From NCBI GenBank assembly GCA_041633555.1, contig JBFKFZ010000006.1, forward strand, positions 1-64,000: 64,000 nucleotides of DNA, in the 5' to 3' direction. The translations under genes and the position numbers were made by a program. Numbering within the stretch: position 1 is the stretch's first letter; every line of letters begins with the position of its first letter. Shown in pieces: positions 36,643 through 45,867 of this stretch. Source of the stretch: JAHEAO01 sp041633555 (GTDB taxonomy: Bacteria; Pseudomonadota; Alphaproteobacteria; Rhodobacterales; Rhodobacteraceae). The notes beneath the pieces are model-generated. The model did no database searches and was not told the DNA's origin. It worked only from the letters and a program-made list of their open reading frames with translations.

Positions 36643-37905
36643 TTAACTCGATTTGTCTGCTTTTTGTTCCTCGCTTGCGGCTTCGCTGGCCCATTCGGTC
36701 GCAGCCTCGAGCGTGACGGCAGATGCGCTTGGAGAGACGCCAACGAAGGTACCGCGCTCCTGTCCCTTGATCTTGCGGCGGGTCATCCGGTAGGCGGCGT
36801 AGGCAGCGATGGCCAGCATCAGGCCGGCGACAAACAGCCAGAATCCCGATGGCCCGAATGCCGACATGATCCAGCCGGTGATGATCGGTCCGGTGACCGC
36901 GCCTACCCCATTGATGAAGAGCAGACCACCCGAAGCCGACGCCATATCCTCGCGCTGCAGGAAGTCGTTGGTATAGGCCAGTAGCAGGGAATAGAGCGGG
37001 TTGGACGCCCCGCCGACCAAGAAGGCGACGATCAGCAGGACGGTGAAGTTCCAGTCGAGGAACAGGCCAATCAGGCCGGCGATCCCGCCGACCAACGCCG
37101 TGCCGCAGATCAGAACCCGGCGGTCCATTCGGTCCGACAGCCACCCGATCGGATATTGCAGAACCAGCGCCCCTATATAGACCGACGAGACAAAAACAGA
37201 GATCTGCTTGACCGTCAGCCCCACTTCGGTGCCGTAGACCGCCGACATGCCGAACTGCGCTGCGAAGACCCCGCCCAGCAGAAAGATCCCTACGCATCCG
37301 AGCGGCGAAGTCCGGAAAAGCTGTCGCAGGGTCATCGGTTTCGTGGTCTCAAAGGCCGGGGTCGGGTTAACCGACAGCAGGATCGGCGCGAACGAGATTG
37401 AAACCAGAACCGACGGGATCACGAACAGGATAAAGCCGGACGGGTCGCCGAAAGCCAGCAAGCCCTGCGCCGAGACGATGCCGATCATCTGCACCATCAG
37501 ATAAAGCGAGAGGGCCTTGCCCCGGTTTTCGTTGGTCGCGGCATTGTTCAGCCAGCTTTCCGCAGTGACATAGACGGCCGAGAAACAGAAACCGATGGCG
37601 ACCCGCAGCACGATCCAGGCAATCGGGTTTGTCATGACCGGGTAAAGGATCAGAATCGCCGAAATGAACGATCCGAGGGCCGCGAAGACGCGGATATGGC
37701 CGACCCGGCGGATCAGCTCCGGCGCCATCTTCGACCCCCCGAGAAAGCCCAGGAAGTAAGCCGCCATGATTATGGACATCTCGAAGGTCGTAAAGCCTTC
37801 AATCGAGCCGCGGATACCCAGAAGCGTGCCTTGAAGACCGTTGCCGACCATCAGAAGCATGAGGCCCAGAAGGAGCGGCCAGGACGACCGCAAAACCGTA
37901 ATCAT
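36643..37905 (-). CDS. Major facilitator superfamily transporter (YcaD/UMF2-like)
   Basis: The 420-residue protein has 12 predicted membrane segments, GNGLQGTLLGIRGSIEGF near the N-terminus, LRVAIGFCFSAVYVTAESWLN and the loop RVLICGTALVGG after a cytoplasmic SDRMDRR motif, all seen in the YcaD-like branch of MFS. A long acidic C-terminal tail (ATEWASEAASEEQKADKSS) is unusual. Substrate unknown. Confidence 0.82.
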   Translation of the reverse strand: MITVLRSSWPLLLGLMLLMVGNGLQGTLLGIRGSIEGFTTFEMSIIMAAYFLGFLGGSKMAPELIRRVGHIRVFAALGSFISAILILYPVMTNPIAWIVLRVAIGFCFSAVYVTAESWLNNAATNENRGKALSLYLMVQMIGIVSAQGLLAFGDPSGFILFVIPSVLVSISFAPILLSVNPTPAFETTKPMTLRQLFRTSPLGCVGIFLLGGVFAAQFGMSAVYGTEVGLTVKQISVFVSSVYIGALVLQYPIGWLSDRMDRRVLICGTALVGGIAGLIGLFLDWNFTVLLIVAFLVGGASNPLYSLLLAYTNDFLQREDMASASGGLLFINGVGAVTGPIITGWIMSAFGPSGFWLFVAGLMLAIAAYAAYRMTRRKIKGQERGTFVGVSPSASAVTLEAATEWASEAASEEQKADKSS

Positions 37906-37974
37906 AGCAATCTCCAGACGCTCATTGAGCCGAGCTTATGGGTTATGCCACCTGCCCGATGGCTCTAATGCGAC

Positions 37975-39045
37975 TCAATTCGGCCGCTCTTCGCCGCCCG
38001 GTAGCAAAAGCGAGCCGTCTCCGTAAGAGAAAAAACGATAGCCATTCGCAATCGCATGGGCATAGACCTGCCGCATGCGCTCGGTCCCCATCAGGGCCGA
38101 GACCAGCATCATCAGCGTCGATTTCGGCAGGTGAAAATTGGTCATCAGCGCGTCGGCAACGCGGAACCGGTAGCCGGGCTTGATGAAGATATCGGTATCG
38201 CCGCGCCATGGATGCAGAAGTCCGTCCTCGCTTGCCGCGCTTTCGATCAGCCGCAGGGCCGTGGTGCCGACCGGAATCACGCGGTGGCCCTCGGCGCGGG
38301 TACGGTTGATCTCGGCCGCGGCGGTTTCGGTCACCTCTCCCCATTCGGCATGCATCCGGTGCTGGCTGACGTCGTCGACCTTGATGGGCAGAAACGTGCC
38401 TGCCCCGACATGCAGCGTGACATGGGTGAAGCAGACGCCCTGCTGCCGCAGCCGGTCCAGCAGGGCGTCGTCGAAATGCAGCGAGGCCGTCGGCGCGGCG
38501 ACCGCCCCCGCGATCCGCGCCCAGACGGTCTGGTAGTCCACCCTGTCCTGCTGGTCGGCGGGCCGCTTGGCAGCGATGTAGGGCGGCAGCGGCATGGAGC
38601 CTGCGCTGGCCAGAGCCGCGTCGAAATCATTGCCGGTCAGGTTGAAGGCCAGAATCGCCGCCCCGTTGCCACGGCCGGTCACCCGTGCCGACAGGTCGGA
38701 GGAGAACTCGATCACCTCGCCATCGCCCACCTTCTTCAGCGGTTTCAGCAGCGCCTGCCATTGGCCGTCAGCGGTGGGTTGCAGCAGCGTGACCTCGATC
38801 CGCGCTTCAGTCGGGCCTTCCGCGCCTTCGCGCCGGCGGATACCCGAGAGCCGCGCCGGGATGACCTTGGTGTCGTTCAGGACCAGCCGGTCGCCGGGCC
38901 GCAGGAAATCGCCCAGATCTCGGGCATGGGAATCAATGGTCCGGTCGGGCGACGCCACCAGCAGCCGCGAGGCGCTGCGCGGCTTGGCGGGCCGGGTCGC
39001 GATCAGGTGATCTGGCAGGTCGAAATCGAAGTCGGACAGTTTCAT
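37975..39045 (-). CDS. queA: S-adenosylmethionine:tRNA ribosyltransferase-isomerase
   Basis: QueA transfers the ribosyl group of SAM to preQ1 at the wobble base to form epoxyqueuosine. The 356 residues include DFDFDLPDHLIATRPAKPR, FLRPGDRLVLNDTKVIPARL, ASLHFDDALLDRL, FVTLHVGAGTFLP-like THVTLHVGAGTFLPI and NFHLPKSTLMMLVSAL. The stop of the upstream AsmA/DUF3971 gene overlaps its start by 4 bases, suggesting coupling. Confidence 0.95.
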   Translation of the reverse strand: MKLSDFDFDLPDHLIATRPAKPRSASRLLVASPDRTIDSHARDLGDFLRPGDRLVLNDTKVIPARLSGIRRREGAEGPTEARIEVTLLQPTADGQWQALLKPLKKVGDGEVIEFSSDLSARVTGRGNGAAILAFNLTGNDFDAALASAGSMPLPPYIAAKRPADQQDRVDYQTVWARIAGAVAAPTASLHFDDALLDRLRQQGVCFTHVTLHVGAGTFLPIKVDDVSQHRMHAEWGEVTETAAAEINRTRAEGHRVIPVGTTALRLIESAASEDGLLHPWRGDTDIFIKPGYRFRVADALMTNFHLPKSTLMMLVSALMGTERMRQVYAHAIANGYRFFSYGDGSLLLPGGEERPN

Positions 39046-42000
39046 TGGGCTTGATCCGGTGGCGCGCGGCGGAAGATTTCCCGGAACATGCCGGGGGTCA
39101 GGATCGACAGCGGGTTGACGCTGACTTGCGGGGCGTCGGCAGATCCCGCGAGGCGAAAGGTGAAACCGAACAGCCCCTCGCCGCGGCGGGTGAAGATCTG
39201 CCCGATGGCGTTCAGGAAGAAGACCGGGGACATCACGCCCTGCAAGTCCATACGCTTGCTGGCAAGGTGATAGACGCCGTCCAGCGAAACCCCGAGCGAC
39301 GGTCCCGTTGCGCTCGACCGCTTGAGCGTGACAGCGTGCGGCGACAGGCTGAACTCGGCGTTGATCTGGTTGAAGGCGATGCCGGGGCCATTTACCTGGT
39401 CGAGCAATCCGACGATCGAGATTGCCGACAAAAGCTCAGTCAGCGCCGGGGCCCGGACGACGCGGGTGTTGCGCACGCTAAGCAGCCCATCATAGGCGCC
39501 GCGCGCCGGACGCGGGCGCAGGGTCATGTCCATCGCGCCGCCGATGGCGTTCCGGAAGACGCCGGCATCCCGCATGACACCACCGGCATCGTTGCTTTGC
39601 AGCCGTATCGCAGAGCCGTTGGCCACCGGCGACACCAGCCCGACAATGCCCGCGCCGCCATTGACCCGCGCCGAGAAGGTGCCGCCAAATCCCGATGCGC
39701 CGTCGAACTCGCCCCGCAGGCCGGTCAAGGTTATGCCTTCGGAAACGATTAGCCGGTCGAGCGTCAGCCTGACCGGCCCGCCGCCACCCCGACCGCTGCC
39801 GAATGTTGTCCTACGGACATCAATGGTGCCGCCGCTGATTGCCACGGCAGGAACCGCTCCGCGACCCCGACCCGTCAGCGTCACCGGCGCATCCAGCCAG
39901 CCTCCCGCCCGGACGCGATTGAACCGGGCAGATTGCAGACCGCCACCCTCGGCCAGCTCGATCTGACCGCCGCTTGCCGTCAGGCCCGGCGCGGACAGTT
40001 CGAGGCGGGTGAGCACCGGCACCGGGCCGAGGGTTCCCGCAAGTTCAAGGGTGCCGCTGCTTTCCGCCGGTTTCGACCAGCCCAAAGCCGCGACCCGCAG
40101 GGCGATCCCTTCGAGGTCGGATGTCAGCTGGAACCGCGGCGGCTCTCCGGTGTCAAGCTGGACCTGAAATTCGCCTTCACCATCGCCCGAGACCGCTCCC
40201 GCTGGCAGGCTGATGGCGAACTCGTCGAGAAACGCCTGACTAAGGCGGACGGAGCCCGTCACCTCGCTCTTGCCGACATGATCCGCACCCGCCCTGCGGC
40301 GCCATGTCGCATCGAGCGCCGCGTCCCCCAGCGCCATCGGGCCGCTGATCTCGACCCCTTCAGGACTCGCGGTCAGGGTCAGCGCCGCGGCCGTTAGCTT
40401 GCGTCCCTTGACCACGACGTCTGACGCCACGTCCGCAAGGCTGGCCGTCGCCCGGTAGGAAATGTCGGGCGGTTTCAAACCCTTGCGCATCTCGAAACCG
40501 ACCTCGGCGGCGAACGAGACCAGGCCCGATGCCAAATCGACCGGCAGGGGCGAATTGCGCAGGATCCTGAAGGGTGGCAGGCTCATCAGCGCCATCGCCG
40601 CCGTGATCGAGGACCTGCCCCGGAGGGACAGCGCGCCTTGGGCCGGTTTTTGCCTGATATCGAGCACGCGGTAGCTCGTGCCTGAAAGATCGACCCGGTC
40701 GCCCATCGGGGATGCGACTGTGCCTTGCTCGACCGCGACCGAGAAGACGTAGTCATGCAGTGCCGCATAGCCGCTGGCCCCGGTGACCGGCGGAAGTGTC
40801 CTGAGATAGCGAACGCTGGCATCGCTGAACTCGAACTCCAGGCCGATACTCAAGGGCCGGTCCGGCTTGATTCTCGCGGCGGCGTCGATATCGAAGATAT
40901 GCCCCTCGCTGACATTTTCCTCGAACCATTTCCGGGTCTTGGGGGCGAGCGCGACCGGCCAGATCGTCAGCAGCCGGTCCCGGTCGATCTGGTCGAGGCC
41001 GGCATCGAGCGATGCCCGCCAACCGTCCTTGCCGGCCGAAACGGCCCCGGACAGCTTGAGGCGACTGTCGCCATCGACGATCACCATCTGGCCGATATCG
41101 ATGTGGAACGGCGACAGTCGCATTCGGAAATCCAGAGCGCTTTCGGCAAAGCCCACCGGATCGGTGAACAGGCCCTCCGGCTTGACCTCGACGTTGCTGA
41201 ACGCAAACTGGCCCAGCAGCGTCTGGGGCCAGTTGTTCACGAAATCACGCAGATAAGCATGGCCGGAACCGGTGGCGCGCCCGGCCTCGGACACGACGGT
41301 GAATTCCGAGAAGCGGATGCGCTGCAGCGCGGGGTTGTAGCGGAAATAGGCCTTGCCGGAGTCAAACCCGATCGGAACGGCTGCTTCGGTCGGCTGAACC
41401 ACGCCAGCCTCCAGTTCGAGCGAACCGACAAGCGAGGCGAGTTCCCCAGCTTCCCCGAATTCCGCGCGGACCGCGCCAGAAATCGGTGCATCGAGGATGC
41501 CGAGAAAGCTAAGGGCCGGGCTCTGTAAGGCAATGTCGGCGGCGATCGCATTCTCGAAAGTCGCACCCAAGGAGGCCGAGGAATCGCGCTTGTCGGTATG
41601 GATGCCCAGAACCGTTCGGGCCAGGTTTTCGGTCCCGTTGAAGACGTCGAAAGAGATCGAGAAATCCAGCGCGGTCGGGTCCTGTCGCATCTGCAGTCGG
41701 CCCTCGGTCACCTGCCAGAAGCGGCCCGATCGCGCATCCTCCACGGTGATCGTCAACGACCCTGCCTCGATCAGTTCGACACCGGCCAGCGGCGTTTCGG
41801 CAAAGACCCTCTCGATCGCGTCGAGCAGGTCGGGCAAGGTGCCGGTTGCCCCGGCTCCGGCCCCGGAAGAAAGGTCGAACTGGCCGTCGGCACGGCGCAG
41901 CAGGCGCATCTGCGCACCGTTCAGCCGCAGGACTTCTGGATGAAACCTTCCGCGCAAGACCGACGCCAGAGAGAATCGCACCCCGACCTCGTTTAGGCGG

Positions 42001-42305
42001 ATGACCTCGGCGCCGCGATCGTCGAAGAGCCCAAGATCGCGCAGGAGGATCCTGGGCACACCCCCGTCATCGACATGAAATGCCAGTCGTCCGAGCGAGA
42101 TCCGGCCCGTGTTCATGCCCGCATTGACCCTTGAGACGACACGGTCGTTCAACCAGTCGGGAGCCGTGACGATACGCCCTGTGACCGACAGCCCGGCAAG
42201 AAAGAGAAGGCCGAACAGGAACATAACGCTCAGCAACATCCACAGGCCAACACGCCTGCGGCGCCGGCCGCGGGACCTAATGGGTGCTGACGGTTCCTTT
42301 GTCAT
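39042..42305 (-). CDS. AsmA-like/DUF3971 (YhdP-type) envelope protein
   Basis: The 1087-residue protein has a single N-terminal membrane segment near residues 20-42 after a basic RSRGRRRRR start, then a very long region of beta-repeats, with DUF3971 features (WPQTLLGQFAFSNVEVKPEG, TRKWFEENVSEGHIFDID) and an AsmA_2 C-terminus (FGFTFRLAGSADAPQVSVNPLSILTPG). Proteins of this type bridge the inner and outer membranes and are implicated in phospholipid transport in Enterobacteria. Function in this organism is inferred. It ends in queA (4-base overlap). Confidence 0.85.
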   Translation of the reverse strand: MTKEPSAPIRSRGRRRRRVGLWMLLSVMFLFGLLFLAGLSVTGRIVTAPDWLNDRVVSRVNAGMNTGRISLGRLAFHVDDGGVPRILLRDLGLFDDRGAEVIRLNEVGVRFSLASVLRGRFHPEVLRLNGAQMRLLRRADGQFDLSSGAGAGATGTLPDLLDAIERVFAETPLAGVELIEAGSLTITVEDARSGRFWQVTEGRLQMRQDPTALDFSISFDVFNGTENLARTVLGIHTDKRDSSASLGATFENAIAADIALQSPALSFLGILDAPISGAVRAEFGEAGELASLVGSLELEAGVVQPTEAAVPIGFDSGKAYFRYNPALQRIRFSEFTVVSEAGRATGSGHAYLRDFVNNWPQTLLGQFAFSNVEVKPEGLFTDPVGFAESALDFRMRLSPFHIDIGQMVIVDGDSRLKLSGAVSAGKDGWRASLDAGLDQIDRDRLLTIWPVALAPKTRKWFEENVSEGHIFDIDAAARIKPDRPLSIGLEFEFSDASVRYLRTLPPVTGASGYAALHDYVFSVAVEQGTVASPMGDRVDLSGTSYRVLDIRQKPAQGALSLRGRSSITAAMALMSLPPFRILRNSPLPVDLASGLVSFAAEVGFEMRKGLKPPDISYRATASLADVASDVVVKGRKLTAAALTLTASPEGVEISGPMALGDAALDATWRRRAGADHVGKSEVTGSVRLSQAFLDEFAISLPAGAVSGDGEGEFQVQLDTGEPPRFQLTSDLEGIALRVAALGWSKPAESSGTLELAGTLGPVPVLTRLELSAPGLTASGGQIELAEGGGLQSARFNRVRAGGWLDAPVTLTGRGRGAVPAVAISGGTIDVRRTTFGSGRGGGGPVRLTLDRLIVSEGITLTGLRGEFDGASGFGGTFSARVNGGAGIVGLVSPVANGSAIRLQSNDAGGVMRDAGVFRNAIGGAMDMTLRPRPARGAYDGLLSVRNTRVVRAPALTELLSAISIVGLLDQVNGPGIAFNQINAEFSLSPHAVTLKRSSATGPSLGVSLDGVYHLASKRMDLQGVMSPVFFLNAIGQIFTRRGEGLFGFTFRLAGSADAPQVSVNPLSILTPGMFREIFRRAPPDQAQ

Positions 42306-42411
42306 CTGTGGGCGGTCCGCATTCCTCGGGCTTCATTTCTGCGCTTCGGCTTCATTCTTGCCGGAATAGCGCTAGAACTGAAACCGAATTGCAGCCGACA
42401 AGAGGCCAACC

Positions 42412-42873
42412 ATGCTGGAAAAAGGCGACATTGCCCCTGACTTTACATTGCCCGGCGCCGACGGCGCCAAGGTCAGACTGTGCCGCTTGAGACCGCGAAA
42501 GGTGGTTCTCTATTTCTATCCTCGGGACGACACGGCAGGCTGCACGACCGAGGCATTGGATTTCAGCGCCAGGGTCGCGGCATTCGACGCCGCCGACACG
42601 GTGATTCTCGGGGTCTCGAAAGACCCGGTTAGCAAGCATGAGAAGTTTCGCGACAAGCATGGCCTGAAGGTCACCCTGCTGTCAGACGAGGCGTCCGACG
42701 TCTGTGAACGCTATGGCGTCTGGATCGAGAAAAGCATGTACGGAAGGACTTTCATGGGGATCGAGAGGTCGACATTCCTGATCGACGGCGAAGGGCGGAT
42801 CGCCGAGGTCTGGCGCAAGGTCAGAGTGAAGGGCCATGCCGAAAAAGCACTGGCCGCGGCGCGGGCGGTGTGA
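42412..42873 (+). CDS. bcp: Peroxiredoxin of the BCP type
   Basis: The 153-residue thioredoxin-fold protein reduces peroxides and is cytoplasmic. The peroxidatic Cys44 lies in YPRDDTAGCTTEALDF; the more usual Pro-Gly-Cys is Ala-Gly-Cys here. There is no Cys five residues on (Leu49), but Cys98 (ASDVCERYG) could act as the resolving Cys on helix 3. The FLIDGEGRIAEVWRKVRVKGHAE end matches the family. Divergent from the DUF3971 gene. Confidence 0.9.
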   Translation: MLEKGDIAPDFTLPGADGAKVRLCRLRPRKVVLYFYPRDDTAGCTTEALDFSARVAAFDAADTVILGVSKDPVSKHEKFRDKHGLKVTLLSDEASDVCERYGVWIEKSMYGRTFMGIERSTFLIDGEGRIAEVWRKVRVKGHAEKALAAARAV

Positions 42874-43127
42874 TCGCCTTGCCGGGCGATGATCCTTGCG
42901 AGAATCGGCATAAAGAACAACGAGATAAACCCGCGCTCGGCGGCCATGCCTGCTGCAGCGGGGCTGTATCGGCAAGAACTCGCCCAAATCGCCAACTATC
43001 GGGCTCTGGATGGACGAACCGGGCCAAATCTGTTGCAGGGATAGGGTTCACTTTGTAAGGACTGCGGGGATCGTCGACGGACAACACCGCAACGATCGGG
43101 GACGGTGAACGCACGGGGGACGGCCAC

Positions 43128-44450
43128 TTGCATCGGGACGCTATCAGGAAAGCAGAAAGCACACTCGAACGCGCTTTTCCCGAGCAGCGCCTCTACCTTC
43201 GCTCCGACCGCAACGAGACCCGATTCATCCGGCTGACGCCGTTCACCCAGTTGATGGCTTGGACCGGCAGTTCGGTCTTAGTTGCCTGGTCGATCATCGC
43301 GACCGCCTTCATCCTCATGGACAGCATCGGCTCTGGCAGTATCCGCGAGCAGGCCAAGCGCGAACAGGCCCTTTACGAGATGCGCCTGAACGAGCTTTCG
43401 GTGGAGCGCGATAGGCGCGCGAAGGAAGCGCTGATGGCGCAGGAGCGCTTCAATGTGGCGCTCGAACAGATTTCGCGAATGCAGGTCACGCTTCTGGATT
43501 CCGAAGACCGCCGCAAGGAAATGGAAAAGGGCATCGAGGTCATCCAGACGACCTTACGCCGGACCATGAAAGATCGCGACAGTGCCCGCAACGAAAGCGC
43601 GATACTGACCGCCAAGCTGAATGGGGATGCCGCGACCCCGGGCGCGCAGCCGAGCGGCCCCGATGCCGACGTGACCGTCGATTTCCTGACGGCAGCGCTC
43701 GCCAATACCGCCGTCGAACGTGACACGATGGCCAATTTGGCGAAGAAGGCGGAGGAGTACGCATCTGAACTGGAACTGGAACGCAAGTTACTGGAAGAGA
43801 AGAACGACCGGATCTTCTCGCAGCTGGAAGACGCGGTAAGCCTGTCGCTGGAACCGCTGGACAAGATGTTCGCGGCCGCGGGTCTGCCGACCGACAGCAT
43901 ACTCAAGACCGTGCGCAGCGGCTATTCAGGTCAGGGCGGCCCGCTGACGCCGCTGACATTCTCGTCCCGGGGGGAAGGGCCGGACGCCGACAGCCTGCGG
44001 GCCAATGGTATCCTCGAGCGGATGGACCGGATGAACCTCTACCGGATCGCGGCACAGAAAGCCCCGTTCGCGCTGCCGCTTAAGTCTTCATTCCGCTTTA
44101 CCAGCGGTTATGGACGGCGCTGGGGACGGATGCATGAGGGCACCGATTTCGCCGCCAGCTATGGCACACCCATCTACGCGACCGCCGACGGCGTGGTCAC
44201 CCATGCCGGCTGGCTTGCCGGCTATGGACGGCTGGTGAAGATCCAGCATGAATTCGGCATCGAAACCCGCTATGCGCACCAGTCGAAAATCCGTGTAAAA
44301 GTTGGCCAAAGGGTCTCGCGCGGGGATCGGATCGGTGATATGGGGAACTCCGGCCGGTCGACCGGCACCCATCTTCACTACGAGGTACGCGTGGGCGGAA
44401 AGCCCGTGAACCCCATGACCTATATCAAGGCAGCCCAAGATGTTTTCTAA
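43128..44450 (+). CDS. M23 family metallopeptidase with coiled-coil domain
   Basis: The 440-residue protein has a membrane segment near residues 42-65 (LMAWTGSSVLVAWSIIATAF), a long charged coiled coil (about 75-240) and a C-terminal M23 peptidase (GYGRRWGRMHEGTDFAASYG with the first metal His/Asp; then THLHYEVRVGGKPVNP with the HLH pair). It is a periplasmic endopeptidase for peptidoglycan cross-links. The start TTG 43128 is supported by GGGGGA 7 bases upstream and by the match MHRDAIRKAESTLERAFPEQR. It overlaps the bactofilin gene by 11 bases. Confidence 0.87.
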   Translation: MHRDAIRKAESTLERAFPEQRLYLRSDRNETRFIRLTPFTQLMAWTGSSVLVAWSIIATAFILMDSIGSGSIREQAKREQALYEMRLNELSVERDRRAKEALMAQERFNVALEQISRMQVTLLDSEDRRKEMEKGIEVIQTTLRRTMKDRDSARNESAILTAKLNGDAATPGAQPSGPDADVTVDFLTAALANTAVERDTMANLAKKAEEYASELELERKLLEEKNDRIFSQLEDAVSLSLEPLDKMFAAAGLPTDSILKTVRSGYSGQGGPLTPLTFSSRGEGPDADSLRANGILERMDRMNLYRIAAQKAPFALPLKSSFRFTSGYGRRWGRMHEGTDFAASYGTPIYATADGVVTHAGWLAGYGRLVKIQHEFGIETRYAHQSKIRVKVGQRVSRGDRIGDMGNSGRSTGTHLHYEVRVGGKPVNPMTYIKAAQDVF

Positions 44451-44952
44451 GAGCAAAATCAACGAGCCCGGACCGAAATCGGGAGAGGCCGACAAATCCA
44501 CGCAAGCGGATAGCGCGGCCAAGCCGGCAACCTCGCCGTCGTCTTCCACTGACTTCGCGTCGTCGGCCCCCAAGGCGAAACCGCCCGCATCCGTCCTGTC
44601 GTCGGATCTGGTCATCACCGGAAACATTAAGACGACCGGCGATATCCAGATCGAAGGTACGGTCGAGGGCGACATCCGCGCACATCTTCTGACCGTCGGC
44701 GAAGGCGCCACGGTCAAGGGCGAGTGCCTGGCCGACGATGTGGTCGTGAACGGACGCGTGATCGGGCGCGTGCGCGGCCTCAAGGTTCGCCTGACCTCCT
44801 CGGCGCGAGTCGAAGGCGATATCATCCACAAGACGATCGCCATCGAATCCGGCGCGCATTTCGAAGGATCGGTCCAGCGTCAGGACGACCCGATGCAGTC
44901 GAGCGGTTCGCCCAAGCCGGTTGCCCCGGCAGCGGCCAAGACCAGCGCCTGA
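44440..44952 (+). CDS. Bactofilin (polymer-forming cytoskeletal protein)
   Basis: The 170-residue protein has a low-complexity Ser/Ala/Pro-rich N-terminus and, from about residue 52, the bactofilin beta-helix (VITGNIKTTGDIQIEGTVEGDI, VKGECLADDVVVNGRVIGRVRG, SARVEGDIIHKTIAIESGA). Bactofilins polymerise on the membrane and position cell-wall enzymes. The overlap with the M23 gene shows a peptidase-bactofilin operon, a pairing known in alphaproteobacteria. A strong intrinsic terminator follows. Confidence 0.93.
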   Translation: MFSKSKINEPGPKSGEADKSTQADSAAKPATSPSSSTDFASSAPKAKPPASVLSSDLVITGNIKTTGDIQIEGTVEGDIRAHLLTVGEGATVKGECLADDVVVNGRVIGRVRGLKVRLTSSARVEGDIIHKTIAIESGAHFEGSVQRQDDPMQSSGSPKPVAPAAAKTSA

Positions 44953-44975
44953 TCACAGGCCAGAGGGACAGTAGG

Positions 44976-45010
44976 AAAGGCGCCGGTGCAACCCGGCGCC
45001 TTTTTTTTTG
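44976..45010 (+). terminator. Intrinsic terminator of the M23-bactofilin operon
   Basis: AAAGGCGCCGG (44976-44986) pairs with CCGGCGCCTTT (44993-45003) around a six-base loop, followed by a run of nine T (45001-45009). It lies 24 bases after the bactofilin stop, a textbook rho-independent terminator. Confidence 0.9.
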
Positions 45011-45027
45011 GCGTCAGCAATCTGTGA

Positions 45028-45810
45028 CTACATGGGATCGTAAAGCGCCCTGCGATAGAGGTGCCAGGTCGCATGTCCCAGCACCGGCAGAACCAGGAAG
45101 AGCCCGAGAAAGGCCGGCAACATCGCCAGAAGGGTCAGCCCAGCGACGATCGCGGCCCAGAGCAGCATCGGCCACAGATTTTCCTGCACTGTGCGGAGGC
45201 TCAGCAGCATGGCCGAGACGAAGTCGACCTCTCTTTCCAGGAGCAGCGGCAGACTGACAACCGTGAGGCTGAACAGCAGGAATGCCACCGCCCCGCCGAC
45301 CACAAACTCTGCCGCCAGCATCGCGATGCCGCGCGGCGTCATCAGCGAGCCGACCGAGGAATATACGTTGATCAGCGCCGAGGGGCCCATGAAAAGCGCA
45401 AAGATCAAATGGGCAAGGAAGGCCCAGAACAGGAAATAGATCAGGATGATCGCGCCCATCCAGGGCAGTTGCCGGTCTTTTTCCCGCAGCACGACGCCAA
45501 GGATCTCGCGCCAGACCAGCGGCACTTCGGCTTCCAGCCGTCTACTGACCTCGTAGAGCCCGACTGCGGCAAAGGGCGCGACAAGCGGGAATCCAAGAGA
45601 GACCGTCAGCGTCCAGGCCACGGTTCCGGCCCCCAGCATCAGCAGAATGAAACCGGCGAGCACGTAGACCCCGCTGAAAAAGAGGCCGAACATCGGGGCG
45701 GCGCGGAAATCACGCCAGCCACAGACCAAGGAGGCCAGAATTTCGGCGACCGTCACACGCCCGATCAACGGCAGCGGTGAGGCCTTCGGCAATTGGCTCG
45801 TGTCGCTCAA
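45028..45810 (-). CDS. DUF2189 integral membrane protein
   Basis: The 260-residue protein has about six hydrophobic segments (FGLFFSGVYVLAGFILLML, MGAIILIYFLFWAFLAHLIF, FVVGGAVAFLLFSLTVVSLPLLL) with the DUF2189 motif GLYEVSRRLEAEVP and LVLPVLGHATWHLYRRAL. The role is unknown. The start appears to be TTG 45810 (MSDTSQLPK), preceded by GGGGGATC; no ATG is available nearby. It lies directly downstream of prfB on the same strand. Confidence 0.85.
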   Translation of the reverse strand: MSDTSQLPKASPLPLIGRVTVAEILASLVCGWRDFRAAPMFGLFFSGVYVLAGFILLMLGAGTVAWTLTVSLGFPLVAPFAAVGLYEVSRRLEAEVPLVWREILGVVLREKDRQLPWMGAIILIYFLFWAFLAHLIFALFMGPSALINVYSSVGSLMTPRGIAMLAAEFVVGGAVAFLLFSLTVVSLPLLLEREVDFVSAMLLSLRTVQENLWPMLLWAAIVAGLTLLAMLPAFLGLFLVLPVLGHATWHLYRRALYDPM

Positions 45811-45867
45811 CGTGATCCCCCTCGCACCGATTTTAGAGATCCATCAAACCCCGTTCGCTGATCCAGA

